A stretch of 64,000 bases of DNA from Xanthostigma xanthostigma (lineage: Eukaryota > Arthropoda > Insecta > Raphidioptera > Raphidiidae), in the NCBI GenBank assembly GCA_963575645.1, contig OY754467.1:32609108-32673107 (forward strand), in the 5' to 3' direction. The notes beneath the pieces were generated by a model. That model had not been told where the DNA came from. It worked only from the letters and a program-made list of their open reading frames with translations, and made no database searches. Of this stretch, positions 1 through 11,616 are shown one piece after another (the stretch's first letter is position 1; the number at the start of each line of letters is the position of its first letter). The position numbers and the translations under genes were made by a program.

Positions 1-984
1 TGTTTTCTGATTTTTTTTCCTTTGTATACACACAATTACCTAGCCGGACGCCAAATTTCAACTGTCTAGGTCATCTGGAAGTGGGTTAGGTTTTTGATCT
101 ATGTCAGTCAATCAGTCAGTGATAAAATGTCGATTTTTAGACGTTAAAATCTCAATAACCGTTTGAGCTGTATTTATGAAATTTGCGGTTCTAGTTAATC
201 TATGGGTTTTAATAAATACACCAAATTTCATGGGTTTATATTAAACAGATTTCTTTGTTGAACTTGGCTTGACACGCTGCCGCGTGTCTAGATTTGTGGG
301 TGTTGCAAAATAAGTTAATATCTAATCTTTAGTTGAACTGCAGCTATCCAGCTTAGATTCAGATGTCCACAGAAATTATCACAAGCCAAACAAAAATATA
401 GATATAATTAGTAATTTGGAACCAAAAATATATCATATAATATATATTATGTTAAATTAGTTACTTGTTAACTATTTATCTTATAAAATCAAAAATGTAT
501 AAACGCAAGTAGCTTCTGCGCCGGTGGCTTAGTGCAACATTTTCAAGAGAAAAGTTGCGACATAAAATTAAAAAAAAAACGTGGGAAAACACATTTTGAA
601 ATAAAAGGAGACGGTTCGTTTACTTCACACGAAATGGATTCGTACACGTTTGTAGCGAATTATTTATGAACGACCCGCCACTTCCACCACCGACATTGCA
701 CCAAATCTCAAAAACCAAAAACCCGACATTCGTTACAATTTTGCTGCAACCTTTATCATGATGTTTTTTTTTCAAAATTTTATACTTAATTTTTTTGGAC
801 ATAAGGTGGAGACACAAAAACACATCAAAAGATTTTAACTTTTCAACAATATGCCAAAAAAATAAATAAATATATTTTTTTATTTAAAACTTCTTTTGGT
901 ACGGTGTGATAAAATCGATTCATAAGATTGGAAATATAACGAAACGTTGCAATATGTTCCGTATAGTACAAAAACCATTACCAC
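1..984. other. AT-rich stretch without recognised gene
   Basis: No coding exon, RNA gene or clear element boundary was recognised. The text around 40-300 reads like a degenerate dispersed repeat, but there is no second copy in the window to align it with. Confidence 0.4.
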
Positions 985-1800
985 TAAGCTAAAGTGGCGG
1001 CGAGGTAGAGCGGGTGCCTCGTAACTAGGGTTTGCAGTGTCGGTACTGAAATCGAATTTGTATTTCCGGGTACTGGGGGAGATCCAGTACCGAGAAATTC
1101 GATACTTCCGGTACTAGAGAAAAATGTGTGAAATCCTTGTTGTGCGTGAAATAAAATGTTGGAAATAGTCTTGAAGAAGTTTAATCACAATACAAATCAC
1201 TGAATTACTCTACGTAATAAAACTTTAGATATTACTATCAGTCTCAATAATAATCTTTGATAATCAACAAATTAAGTATTAAGTATAATCTTAACTCAAC
1301 TTTAACAAAAAATAATCATTCTTGTCATGAAAAAGGAACCTCAAATTCAAATTTAATAAATTGTATCTATTCAGTCTGGTTTTGAAAAATTCACAAAAAT
1401 TCTGAACTCGTAGTCGTAACTCAAGTACCAAAATTTAATTAAGTAAATAGAAATAAAAAAGTTAAAATAAAAGAAAGAAAAAGCAGAATGAAATTGAGGT
1501 AAGGTCACATGGGTGTTTCAAATCACCGGCGACGATTACAGCATTTACAGCTTGAAAAAATAGTTAAAACATTTAAACTAGTATAATTTTTTGTAGTACC
1601 GGAATTCCCGGGAAATTCGATGCGATGAAATTTTCTGGGAATTCCCCGGAAATTCAGTACCGGTTTTTCTCGGGAGCAATCCCTACTCGTAACCTGAGTG
1701 TCGGTCGGTGCCATCATTATTATTTTTTTTTTAAATTATACTAGTTTTAATTTTGTAGTGTAAAATACAGTCTATTTTTAATTTCAACTTTATTGACCGT
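985..1800 (+). repeat. tRNA-derived SINE copy 1, split by a hAT element
   Basis: A tRNA-like head (box A-like GGTAGAGCGGGTGCCT near 1002-1018) stops at CTCGTAAC and resumes at 1686 with CTCGTAACCTGAG and a body containing TAGTGTAAAATACAGTCT (1756-1773). The same order without interruption occurs at 22740-22880, which also keeps a box B. The B box is degraded in this copy. A polymerase III SINE is an inference from the A/B box layout. Confidence 0.55.
1026..1685. mobile_element. Non-autonomous hAT element inserted in the SINE
   Basis: The ends are TAGGGTTTGC and its inverted counterpart GCAATCCCTA. They are flanked by a perfect 8-bp target-site duplication CTCGTAAC (1018-1025 and 1686-1693). 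The 8-bp duplication and TAGGG-type ends are typical of hAT elements. The 660-bp interior has no transposase reading frame. The uninterrupted SINE at 22775-22782 shows the empty site. Confidence 0.8.
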
Positions 1801-2656
1801 AGACGACGCATTTTTTAATTTATAAAAAAAAACCTCTGGAATATCTCCGGAGCTGCAATTCTCTAATTTTTAAGTTCATTTGTCTATGAGTACAGTGACA
1901 GACAACCACACGGACGAACAACGGGTCTCACTGAGTAAGAGGGTTCCGTTTTTAACCATTTTAGTACGAAACCGTAAAAAATTCGTGAAATCCACGTTGT
2001 CTACCTTTAACTGTAACGTATATGTGACGGCAAAGATCGAGGAAAAGAGAGAATATAGAGAAATTGAAAGAAAGAGAAAGAAAAACGTGTACGCGCGCTG
2101 ACGTTGGCAGCGACGACTTGTGCTCCGCTCTGTGTGTGTTGTTGAGAAATGTAACTCTAATTTTACTTTTAATTAAGTTCTGTCATTAATCAAGGCGGCA
2201 TGGCAAGGCGGCATGGCAAGGCGGCCGCGCGCGCGGTACAACACTACATGTACTGCACTGTATGTACAGTACAGGGTACATGTAGCGGAGCTGTGCGAAG
2301 CAGTCTGTGACGCCCGCCCGTCTTCGACTATACGCTCGGAATGTTCGGGATCTCCATCTCCTCCTTCACCCTCTTCCCATTCCGCCCGTGATCTATGCGA
2401 TTGATGCGTTCTCACAAACGCGCCAATTTGTAAAGCTCCTGTCACAACGAATACACGTGTGCCACTTTGTTTCGTAGCTGTTTTTTTATTTTTTTAAATG
2501 GAGAAGGGCTTTTTACCATTTATTTTTTTTAAATATTAATTTAATGAAATTTATATACGCTAAGCTATCCTTATCAATATTTCACTGGTTGAATATTTCA
2601 CTTTTCAAAGGTGAGTGTATAAAACTGCGTTTACTTTTTCTGATTATTCTTTATAA
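1801..2656. other. Unassigned stretch with a GC-rich island and a short hairpin
   Basis: The segment 2040-2450 is richer in G+C than its surroundings and contains repeated GGCGGCATGGCAA units (about 2193-2225). It also holds a near-perfect hairpin at 2244-2285 with arms CTACATGTAC and GTACATGTAG. Short open frames run on both strands here, but neither resembles a known protein. It could be a non-coding exon or regulatory DNA. Confidence 0.3.
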
Positions 2657-3024
2657 TTAATAGTGAAAATTGTAGGAATGTGGACTTATATAGGTATAGT
2701 ATGTTTATCAAAATACCAATTTATAATTTAGCGACGTTTCGCCTCTTTTATTGAGGTTTCATCAGGCTTCTTAATCAGTGGTAAGTAATAAACATAATAG
2801 CACAAACGTTAATAACTGATTACAATTTTTTATAGAATTAATAACATTAAAATGACATATGTTTATAAAATAACAAAAATAATTTATAATAATTCTACAA
2901 AAATTTGTAATCAGTTACTAAAGTTTGTGCTAAAAGAGACGAAACGTCGCTAAATTATAAATTAGTATTTTGATAAGTATTGTATACCTATACAAGTCCA
3001 CATTCCTACGATTTTCAATATTAA
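2657..3024. mobile_element. Inverted-repeat (foldback) element with hammerhead-like motif
   Basis: The left arm TTAATAGTGAAAATTGTAGG (2657) is mirrored by the right arm ending at 3024. Both arms carry the block GGAATGTGGACTTATATAGG or its close relative, and CGACGTTTCGCCTCTTTT. TTAA sits at both outer ends. A partial, diverged copy lies at 46420-46645. No protein is encoded. The arms resemble the inverted pseudo-LTR arrangement of Penelope-like elements, which is an inference from the hammerhead-like core. Confidence 0.6.
2728..2772 (-). ncRNA. Hammerhead-ribozyme-like motif
   Basis: Read on the minus strand: CTGATGA (2765-2759), a stem CCTC/GAGG with a short loop, then GAAAC (2740-2736) and GTC (2735-2733) followed by GC. 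The bases just before CTGATGA (AGC) can pair with GCT after GTC as stem I. Core boxes match the hammerhead consensus, but stem II is offset by extra bases and stem III is only two pairs. It would be weak or active only as a dimer. Confidence 0.35.
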
Positions 3025-3033
3025 TATTTTAAA

Positions 3034-3314
3034 ATAAATAAAATTGTCGAACAATTTTTCTCAACTCTATATTAATAAAAAATAATAAAAATACAAATCA
3101 ATATAACACAAGATGACGTTTCGATCCGGATTTGGAATAAAATATATATATTTTATATTTTTCTGAAGAAGTTCCAAATTCGGATCGAAACGTCATCTTG
3201 TGTTATATTGATTTGTATTTTTATTATTTTTTGTCAATATATGGTCTGAGAAAAATTGGTCGACAATTTTATTTATTTGAAGAGTTCTATTCAGACGTTA
3301 ATCAAAGATTTGAA
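3034..3314. mobile_element. Long-hairpin element inserted in the foldback flank
   Basis: The arms at 3032-3138 and 3172-3278 are almost fully complementary (for example AAATCAATATAACACAAG and its reverse complement). The unit is bracketed by a 13-bp direct repeat TTAATATTTTAAA at 3021-3033 and 3315-3327. At 46610-46640 a related host sequence runs straight through this point, supporting insertion. Long variable duplications suit retroelements such as Penelope-like elements. Confidence 0.55.
3158..3200 (+). ncRNA. Hammerhead-ribozyme-like motif
   Basis: CTGAAGA (3163-3169), one base, stem GTTCC/GGATC (4 of 5 pairs), then GAAAC (3187-3191) and GTC (3192-3194). Position 7 of the hammerhead core tolerates any base, so CTGAAGA is allowed. 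Stem I pairing is poor (one pair). It is the second of four such motifs in the window. Confidence 0.3.
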
Positions 3315-3327
3315 TTAATATTTTAAA

Positions 3328-4785
3328 TATGGATGCAAATATTCTTCATTATATTATACTATTTATATGTGACTTAGATAATATTCTGCATAAAAAGAGG
3401 TTAACCGAGAAGTAAAGTGATCTGAACTCACTGCGTGTTATATGAGAAATATACGGTTTATCTTTTTTAGATAAGCCTACGCTTTCCGGTGCACATTAGA
3501 AATGAGCACCTTGATTAGCCATGATAAATATATTTCATTAGACTTCGTTTGGAACAGCCAACGGACATGGTTGTCTATTCGAACCTCACTTAGTTTTAAG
3601 AAAATATAAATCTTGTTCAACATTGTGTATCATTTAAAATTATATCAAATATATTATTATAAACTTGACAATAAACAATTAATACTTTTTAAAAACAAAA
3701 TATTCTACACTAAGAATATAACTTGCGCGTATTATGGTTAATGTGCATTTTATCCAAGGTCAACTTTTGCGTTTTCTAGCTTTACCTACTCGTAACAAAA
3801 TATTATTATGTAGGTAACTTTTATAATGACGGCGCGTTTGTTTCCTTATCAAATATTGACAAAATAAAGCACAAGTGCGCAAAAAAGTTAAGTTTAAGGG
3901 AATAAGAAACGATGGCTGAACTGACTTTCTTCCGTGCTTTCTGTACAAATTGTGGTAGAAGAGTCAACACTAAAGAACTTTCATCGGAAATGTTCTTTAA
4001 AAAATGTATTTCTCTTAGTTGTTCTGCATAAGGATGGGTTATCACTATCCGAAGTGTTTGAAATGTTGGACAAAAATTTAACTGTACTGATGTAGTATAT
4101 TTTTCGATTAATTTATTTTTTTTAGAACAATATTACAAAAAACAGCTGACTATTTTTATTTCCAAAATATATCCGAATCTAAAGTATAGAAAATTTTTTG
4201 CAAAACTTTCTAGTGAAAATAATTAGAATAATAAACTGTTTTGAAAAGTATACCATTATTATATAGAAAACTGCGCTCCAAAACAATAGGGCTCTTTATA
4301 TTTGTATATTAAACATCCTCCCAAAATTTCTATTCTAGAACCAATTACAATAACTTCCCAATGTACTGGGAAATTAAAAACGCTCCCAATCCAATATATA
4401 TCGACTGATCAAATTCTCCTATAACATAACAAAATATTAGGAGGTTCTGAGATATCAGTTGTCCCTGCTGTATTACAGTCGTAACCGTAATTCTATATAT
4501 AATATAGACTTCCCCATCCACGACGGCAACAGACGCGTTCCACCCCAATTCCTCATATACATTCGCGTTCCGGCCCCCGGCCTGAGGCATTCAGAGAACT
4601 GCGTGGCTCAAGGCATAACAATGTCGTAAACAAGCCTGCCCACTTGTTATAGACGCTAATTGTTAACAAGAAACTGCACTGCAGTCGACCGAAACAATTC
4701 TAAATTTACTTAGTCACACATTTTATTTAATCGCTATGTATTATTTTTCTATGCTTAATGAAATTAAAGTGCCAAGAAAAAAAAA
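3328..4785. other. Unassigned AT-rich stretch
   Basis: No gene was recognised. At 4315-4375 there are two modules shared with other repeats here: CATCCTCCCAAAATTT (also near 14960, 59430 and 61130) and ACTTCCCAATGTACTGGG (also near 17063). This part is probably repeat debris. Confidence 0.35.
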
Positions 4786-5105
4786 GATTTTTCTTCATAC
4801 CTCGATCGAAAGTACGTACTTTCGTACCTTATAGCAGGGACGAAAGTTTGACATTTACTCCCTGTTATTTATTATATTAAATGACAGCGGTAACCCTAGT
4901 TACGAGTATAAATACGCATGAGAAATTTTTTCCTCCCGCCGTTCTCACTGGGAGTAAATGTCAATCTTTCGTCCCTGCTGACGAAAGTACGTACTTTCGA
5001 GCGGATATGAAGAAAAATCGTATACACCACACGGGCCTTAAAAGTTGAAATTTCGCCTCGGGCTCATGACGCGCAGGGCCGAAAATTCAACTTTCGGCCC
5101 TTGTG
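4786..5105. mobile_element. Foldback MITE plus adjoining hairpin
   Basis: The ends GATTTTTCTTCATA (4786) and TATGAAGAAAAATC (to 5019) are inverted. Inside are palindromic GAAAGTACGTACTTTC blocks and inverted GCAGGGACGAAAG segments. A second hairpin (about 5036-5105; GGGCCTTAAAAGTTGAA against TTCAACTTTCGGCCC) follows directly. The end sequence CTTCATACCTCGATCGAAAG also terminates the elements at 8080-8530 and 20515-21862, so these form one family. Confidence 0.6.
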
Positions 5106-5544
5106 ATGTAATATACTATTAACGCTTTTTAGAAATAGTTATTATCGTTCATTAATGTTATATCTGAAGGTCGAAGTTTTTTGTCATCGAAAGCTGATGG
5201 CTTTCTAAACTAGAATGAATTAATTTTACACATTTTTGTATAGAAACTACAGTTTTTAATAGCCTAAGTTACTCCTTATAACATTAGCTATCTGCAGTGA
5301 AAGTCCCGTCAAAATCTATCCAGTCTTTTAGGATATTAGCCGGAACAGACAGACAAAAACTTTAAAAATTGTTTTTTGGTTAAGTTATATACTTTCATAT
5401 GCATTTAGTAAAACGCTGTTATTTTGACACTACCAACAGACCCTTCAATTTTATTTATATCTGTGTAGATTCTAGCTTCGTCATCCAGCAAAGTTTCTTG
5501 ACTAAGCTTTCTGAAACCCGGCTTGATTTTTCAATGATTTAAAG
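5106..5544. other. Unassigned stretch with retroelement-like text
   Basis: No gene was recognised. The segment 5290-5370 (GTGAAAGTCCCGTCAAAATC and following CCGGAACAGACAGACA) reads like the conserved tail module of common insect interspersed repeats. No boundary can be set. Confidence 0.3.
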
Positions 5545-5890
5545 CAGTGTTTTTCAACCTGTGGGTCGCGACCCCCTGGGGGGTCGCCAGAGGTCGAGAT
5601 AATTTTATTAATACCTATGTGCGTAAATTGCGTTAGTTAGTTATCAATTGGCGACGTATTCGATGTAGGTATGTAATTGTAAAATAATGTGTTTTACGTA
5701 CTATATTATGTACTTATATCCGAATCCTAATTATGGAGACGTGCAAAAACGTCGTATGGAATGAATATTTGTAACACTGTAACATACACATACATACATG
5801 ATAAAAAAGCGGAGGGTCGGGGGGTCGCGAAATATTTTTTCATACCAGGGGGGTCGCGAAATATTTTTTCATACCAGGGGGGTCGCATCA
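5545..5890. mobile_element. Truncated hAT MITE, copy A
   Basis: The left end CAGTGTTTTTCAACCTGTGG (5545) equals that of the complete element at 40124-40528. Both contain the doubled ATATTTTTTCATACCAGGGG block. The right terminal repeat (TTGAAAAACACTG) is missing here, so this copy is broken at its right end. Confidence 0.65.
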
Positions 5891-8079
5891 TGTATATTCT
5901 TTGTCAATGCTATCTCAAGATAACTTTCTTTAACACCCCGTAAATAAGTACACATGAACATAACCTATATGTTTACAAGAACTTGTTTAACTTGCATAAT
6001 ATGTAAACACTGTCATGATTATGTATGAAGTTTCGAATACAGAATCATCATCAATTCGTCGACGGTTCATCTTGAGTAAGGACATCATTTTACTGCCATT
6101 TTGTACGCCACCATGGTCACGATTTTAATCAGAAACATAGTCAATGAACTTAAAAATATCATAATTATGTTACGTGAATACTTAAGATAAATGATCGGGT
6201 GTCGTGAGTTAGGTTATGAATATAAAAGATAATTGTTTGTTAAAGTTGGCGGTTGGAATTGATTGTGAACGAACCGATTTAGAAACATTACAATTATAGT
6301 AGATTTACATGCGTTACAAAGCCTGCTCTGACATCACATGCTACTGTAATACATCGACCACCATATTTGCTTCAGCGTTGTCTTATAACTATTTCTGCAA
6401 TACCGACTTACAGGAATATCCCGTCAAAAGTTTATGATGAGAATCAGAATGCGTAGTAAAAAAACCACTATGGATCAAATGACAGACGTTTGTAAAAAAA
6501 TATTAAATGAGCGTTTTGCGGGAATTTGTGCATTGAGAGAAAAAAAATGTCGTTTATAGTTATGCCATTACGGACAGTTGTTTTATTGTCTACTGCTAAT
6601 TATTTTATGTGGAGTAGCAATTCCTTCATATTTAAACGTTAAAAAGTTACTAGAGAAGAGATAACGCTTTTTAAAAAACAAACAAATAGTTTTTCGATGT
6701 TTCTTATTTATACAGCTGTGCAGCGTCGATCTGGCCTCAGGGAATACCAGGATTTTTCCAGTAGGCCGCCGGTCCTCCGTGGGCCTGTCCGGATTTGTTT
6801 CTTCTTAATTACACAGTCTCGTAGAGGCGTTTGACAATTTTCCTGGTAATTTTTTAGGTCCCAGACTGCCTCTGCAGGTATTCCAAACTTACATAATAAT
6901 GAAGACAGCAGGTCTGAAAGTTTTGTTGAAACATCTGAACAACAGAACATGGCTTCTCAATGGCTGAAGTTTCCTGTAAATTGTACGGGTATTCGATTCG
7001 ACATCAGTGCATATTCAAGTAAAACAACACAACCGAGATTAGACTGTGATCTTCAATACATAGTCATGTACAGGTTGCATTATAAGTAAACCGTACTATA
7101 ATAAAGGGTAAAGGTCGTTGTCTAATTTGGTTCAAATGTTTAGTTGTTATTATTAAATGTTGGGCAAAAATCGTTTTCTTCCGAGGCTGTTGACTGTTTG
7201 TTATATGTTTTCATTTTACATATGTAAAAGAAGTGTACTTCTTTTAATTTAAATCTTGCCGCGCTACGCGTATATATTAAATAAAGATTACGTAAGAGAA
7301 AAGGGAAAGGTTAGATAAGTCATTGGCAAGAATAGCGAAAGATATAGCTGGCATGTTTCAGTTTGGTTTTAAATTTGTTTTAAAGTTAAATATTATTATA
7401 TTGGAATTAACATTAATTAATTATAAGCTTTAAATGTCGTTTCTTTGTTTCAGGTAGGATTTTGTGTAAATCATGTAAATATAATTAGGGATTAATAAAA
7501 TAAAAACTTTGTTTCAGAGCAACGCAATATAGTTTATTTTGTTGATTCCTAAAGAATTAATATAAGTCTTATACATATATAAAAAAGTAACACAACTACC
7601 TAAAGACACGAAGTAAATATCATGATATTTATTAAATCATTATCAATAATAGTTATAAAGAGGTTTTTTTTTATTTTCCCGTCCTACTTAAATACAAGAA
7701 AACTAGTTGCACATCCTGTGCATAACATCTATCCATATTCAAACATTAACTAGCTGTATAACAGGAGGAAAACATTGTTTAACTAGTTTTGTTTAAGATG
7801 TCAGAGTTGACAAAGTGTAGTTAGTAAGATGAGAGTTTCTCCAAACAATACAGTATCTGCGCCTGCGTATGCCAACATATAAGTTTGATGCAAGTTTGGA
7901 GCACCTACGACGTTGTCGACATTGTGTTTCGACTTAATGACGGTTAATGAAAAACACACTCGATGTCTCAAAAACCAAAGGCAAATTGAGTATTTTTACA
8001 TTTAATGCAATATTGTTGAATATTTAAATGAATCGTTGAGAAGGGTTTATGATTATTTGCCCCTTTTATAAAATATTAA
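5891..8079. other. Long stretch without supported gene
   Basis: Nothing firm was found. A minus-strand open frame of 80 codons at 6708-6950 sits in locally higher G+C, but it matches no family I know and lacks a convincing context. A short palindromic tract occurs near 7190-7240. Confidence 0.3.
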
Positions 8080-8530
8080 CACCATAAGAGCCGAAAGTTT
8101 GATATTCTTGCACTGCGCGCAATGATGCCCGAGGTGAGCCGATGCGCAGTGCAAGGATATCAAACTTTCGGCTGGTGTGATTTATACTATTTTTATGCAT
8201 CCCACGGTCGTAAGTATGCTTATTAAATACATTACTTAATTATTAATAACATAAAAACACAGATCAATTCCAAGCAAGCAATTTTGAGGTTATACTATAA
8301 AAACACGAATGACAGCTGCTCGCGACTATTAGCTACAATGTAACAGGGTTGCCATGGAAACAACATTTAAACAACAGTTGATAGGTGATTTTTTCCTTAC
8401 TGCCGCTCGAACGTACGTATTTTCCGCATCAGTTCGTGTAATCTCCCCAATGCGTAAATGTTAGACTTTCTGCCTTATAATTGATGCTGAAAGCATGTGC
8501 TTTCGATCGAGGTATGAAGAAAATAATATT
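8080..8530. mobile_element. MITE family B, uninterrupted copy
   Basis: It begins with a hairpin (8089-8175) whose arms contain GCCGAAAGTTTGATATTC and GATATCAAACTTTCGGC around GCACTGCGCG. It continues through GGGTTGCCATGGAAAC (8347-8362) and ends with GAAAGCATGTGCTTTCGATCGAGG. The same order is found at 20515-21862, where a pogo element interrupts it. No coding capacity was seen. Confidence 0.6.
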
Positions 8531-11500
8531 TTATTACGGATATCTTTTCAGAAATAGTGCATTCATCTTCCGATAATAAAACACAAAGAGCTCCTTCAAC
8601 CAAAGAAATAAACGCGAATCGAAACGAAACTGGCACACGAACCACAGCCCTGCCCGATGCGTTCGTTATTTAAAATTAATGAAATACAAATATAGTAGAG
8701 CTCATCTATCTGCACGGGATATCCACGGTGGACACAGTTATGTCTACGATGGACACAGTTGTGTTCCCGGGTCACAATAACTGAACCCATCCGACTCTGA
8801 TAATATTCCAGCAGTGTAATAATGTAATGTTTAACATAAATTCGACATTTCAATATTACCTGCATGACAAATATAAGGCAAATACAATTCGCATAAATGA
8901 TATGGGTAGTTACATAATATATTGAAATATGTTCATCAACAGCGCAAATCGTAGTTAGAGATCAAAGCGCTCTGTAACATAACCTCTATATATATATGTT
9001 TGTGTATATTTGAATATTATTCAGTACACAAGGGAGTTCACCTGCGGGTTACCGAGGTAACTGATGTCGACCCTTTGCCACGTTTTACAATCCGATGTGA
9101 CGTTCTGTCATCCGCGTACAATCTGTTACCTGCCACTTGAATCGTCCCGCCACCTACACCATCGCCGATACGGCACCTCCACCGTATTTTCTCCAAAACT
9201 TCATAATTCGAAACAAAGTTCGCGACGAAGAGATGGATTTAATTTCTATTTATTTATACTTTTCAGGATCTAACACTGTGCTTCATTTGTTAAGCAATGA
9301 ATTGCATCTAGATGGCTCATTCGTTTTTCATTTTTTTTTTAATTGACGAACACAAAAAAAAACATAAAAGGTGCATTGACCATATGATCATTAGCACTAT
9401 TAACAAAATTACATCCTGTATGTGGTATGAATGTACTTATAATATACCTATAGGTATGTTTAATAAAATATAATAATTGTTTTTAATACTAGTAATAATT
9501 AATTTGGACTTCTTCGTTAATATGTTTTTTCAGGGGATTACTGAAGGAGAATGCTTGCTAGACAGGTGTGTGGATGGGTGGACATTTTTGTCATATTTTG
9601 GACATTAAATTTGTGTCGTGTAGGAACCGTATTAGGTTTTTGGAGCTGTTTACGTTATTTTTTAGGATGCCGTGAAGGTTTTGTCCGAGTCCAGCGGCAG
9701 GGTTTTCAATTTATTGTCGTGTATATTGTGTTGTCATTCTCTAAATTTAAAATCTTTTATAGTTGAAGTACATCAGCGATTTAACGATTTCTGGACACGG
9801 TGTACTTGTATAGGACTCATTCGCTACACATGGTGTGCACTGTTTAATTCGGCAGATCTGATCCTTTTATTTCCAGTGTCTGGCAAAGGCACCGGTCTAT
9901 TGTTGATGACACGTGACACTGCGATTGTCTACACGTGGCGCAGCGCACCATTGATGCGTGTACACCTGTCGCCCTTCGCCCCAAACCCCCTCACTGCAGC
10001 AGTCGTTCTCTCTCTCCCCTATTTTATCTCGCTTCCCAAATCATTGTATTGATTTTACGTATAATTGAAAAAGATATATACACTAACTTAAATATTATAG
10101 ACCTAAATCATAGACTCTATATGCAATATCAATAGTATATAGAGAAAAAGGTGACTAATATACTGCACATTTCTACTAGACTTCGTGCACTCAGCGAAGA
10201 GCACGATGCCTCGGTAAATTCCGTCAGCCGAAACCGTGTAATTTCATTTGATTCTGAGATGATGACAATAACAAAAAAACGAGTGTGCTTTAGACCACAC
10301 GACTGAAGTAATAAACTTTTCCCTGCCATAATTTGTTATTATTCACCCGAAAATTCACAAAATATGAACTTTAAAATGAATTTACAATTTTATTCACTTT
10401 AAACGTAGAATATTTAATGTATTGAACAAAATATTAATTTATAAAATTTTCCAAGAACGAAATGAACAGTCTAAAATAAGAAGAAAAAAATATAAACATA
10501 AAGATAATGAAAACAAAAGTAATACATTGCAATTACTTAGCTCTCGTTGGATTTTAAGCGTAAATCTTTATGAAATATTATTTAGCTCTGCAAGTTAAGT
10601 AGGTTTACAAAACTTTTCTCTGTCACCCGATAGCGCCACTGGCAAGTAAAGTATGTGTCATTCCATTGTTAGTATACTGCTTATATTTTCGGCCACCTGA
10701 TGGCGCCACTAGCCAGTGAAGTATTTGTCATCCAAATCACCGATCACACTTTTCGTAAACACTCTCGTCACGCATTCACCAGCTTACTCCCAAAGTCAAG
10801 CGTGCCTAAAGAAGTTTTACTTCAATAAACAATAATGTGATATTTTTTATAAAAGGCAAGTCACACTTCTCTTTCAGAAAAAAATGGCGCTTTAAAAAAA
10901 GTCACCGGATAGTATAATATTGACCCAATCTGCAGTTGTTTCTCTTAGATATCAGTCACGCGTATTTAAAATTTTGACATTGTCGTTCAATCCGTTTCAA
11001 AATATTAAACTTGAACGACAATAATAATAAAGTGAGCATTTAGGTGAAACGGATTTCTGTTTGGCAAATAGATGCAGTTTGACACGCGACGCGCCCGCCG
11101 CCGTACAGTGCGAGGGGTGGTCGCACCCATTGCACTTGTGACAACGTGGCACGCTGACGTGGACGCGCTGTACAATTTTATACGCTTCTCAATCGGTCTT
11201 TTGTCACCGATGTTACCGACACGTCATGTACTGCCAGGACCGAACAAAATATTGTTACGAGTTATGTTGGCCGATCGCTTTTATAAGTGCATTCGTTAAT
11301 AATAACAACGTTGTTTCAATGAAGCAATTTCAAAAACGTAAAAATACGCCTCCAATATGGAATTCTACTCTGGGGAGGTGCGCCTTCAGCAGAAAATGGC
11401 TATTCGAGCGATGACCAAAGTACCACATCGGACCTATCTTCTCTGAACTCAAAATAATGACAGTACCTACCATGTTGATATATACTTTCCAATCTAATAT

Positions 11501-11616
11501 ACGCCAAAGAGAATGAGAATAAGATAATAAACATTCTGATTATCATTCGCATGATACAAGGAATAAATACTTTTGTCCGTTTACCATTGCACAAATATAG
11601 CGCCACTCAAAAAAAA
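8531..11616. other. Unassigned stretch with GC-richer islands
   Basis: No gene is supported. G+C rises at about 9030-9200, 9820-10020 and 11070-11300, with overlapping short open frames that match nothing known. A direct duplication carries GGCGCCACT-type blocks at 10630-10660 and 10695-10725. The islands may be regulatory or non-coding transcribed DNA. Confidence 0.3.

Noticed and set aside
2173..2445. Overlapping open frames on both strands in a GC-rich island
   Set aside because: Both strands stay open because stop codons are rare in GC-rich DNA. No domain, splice context or conservation could be seen.
6708..6950. An 80-codon minus-strand frame in moderately GC-rich DNA
   Set aside because: It looks more protein-like than most, but no family was recognised and no promoter or splice sites fit. 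Mentioned only within the surrounding stretch.
9551..10052. Overlapping open frames and an AG/GT pair around 9539-9580 that could be a tiny exon
   Set aside because: The candidate exon would be about 36 bases with no neighbours in phase; not supportable.
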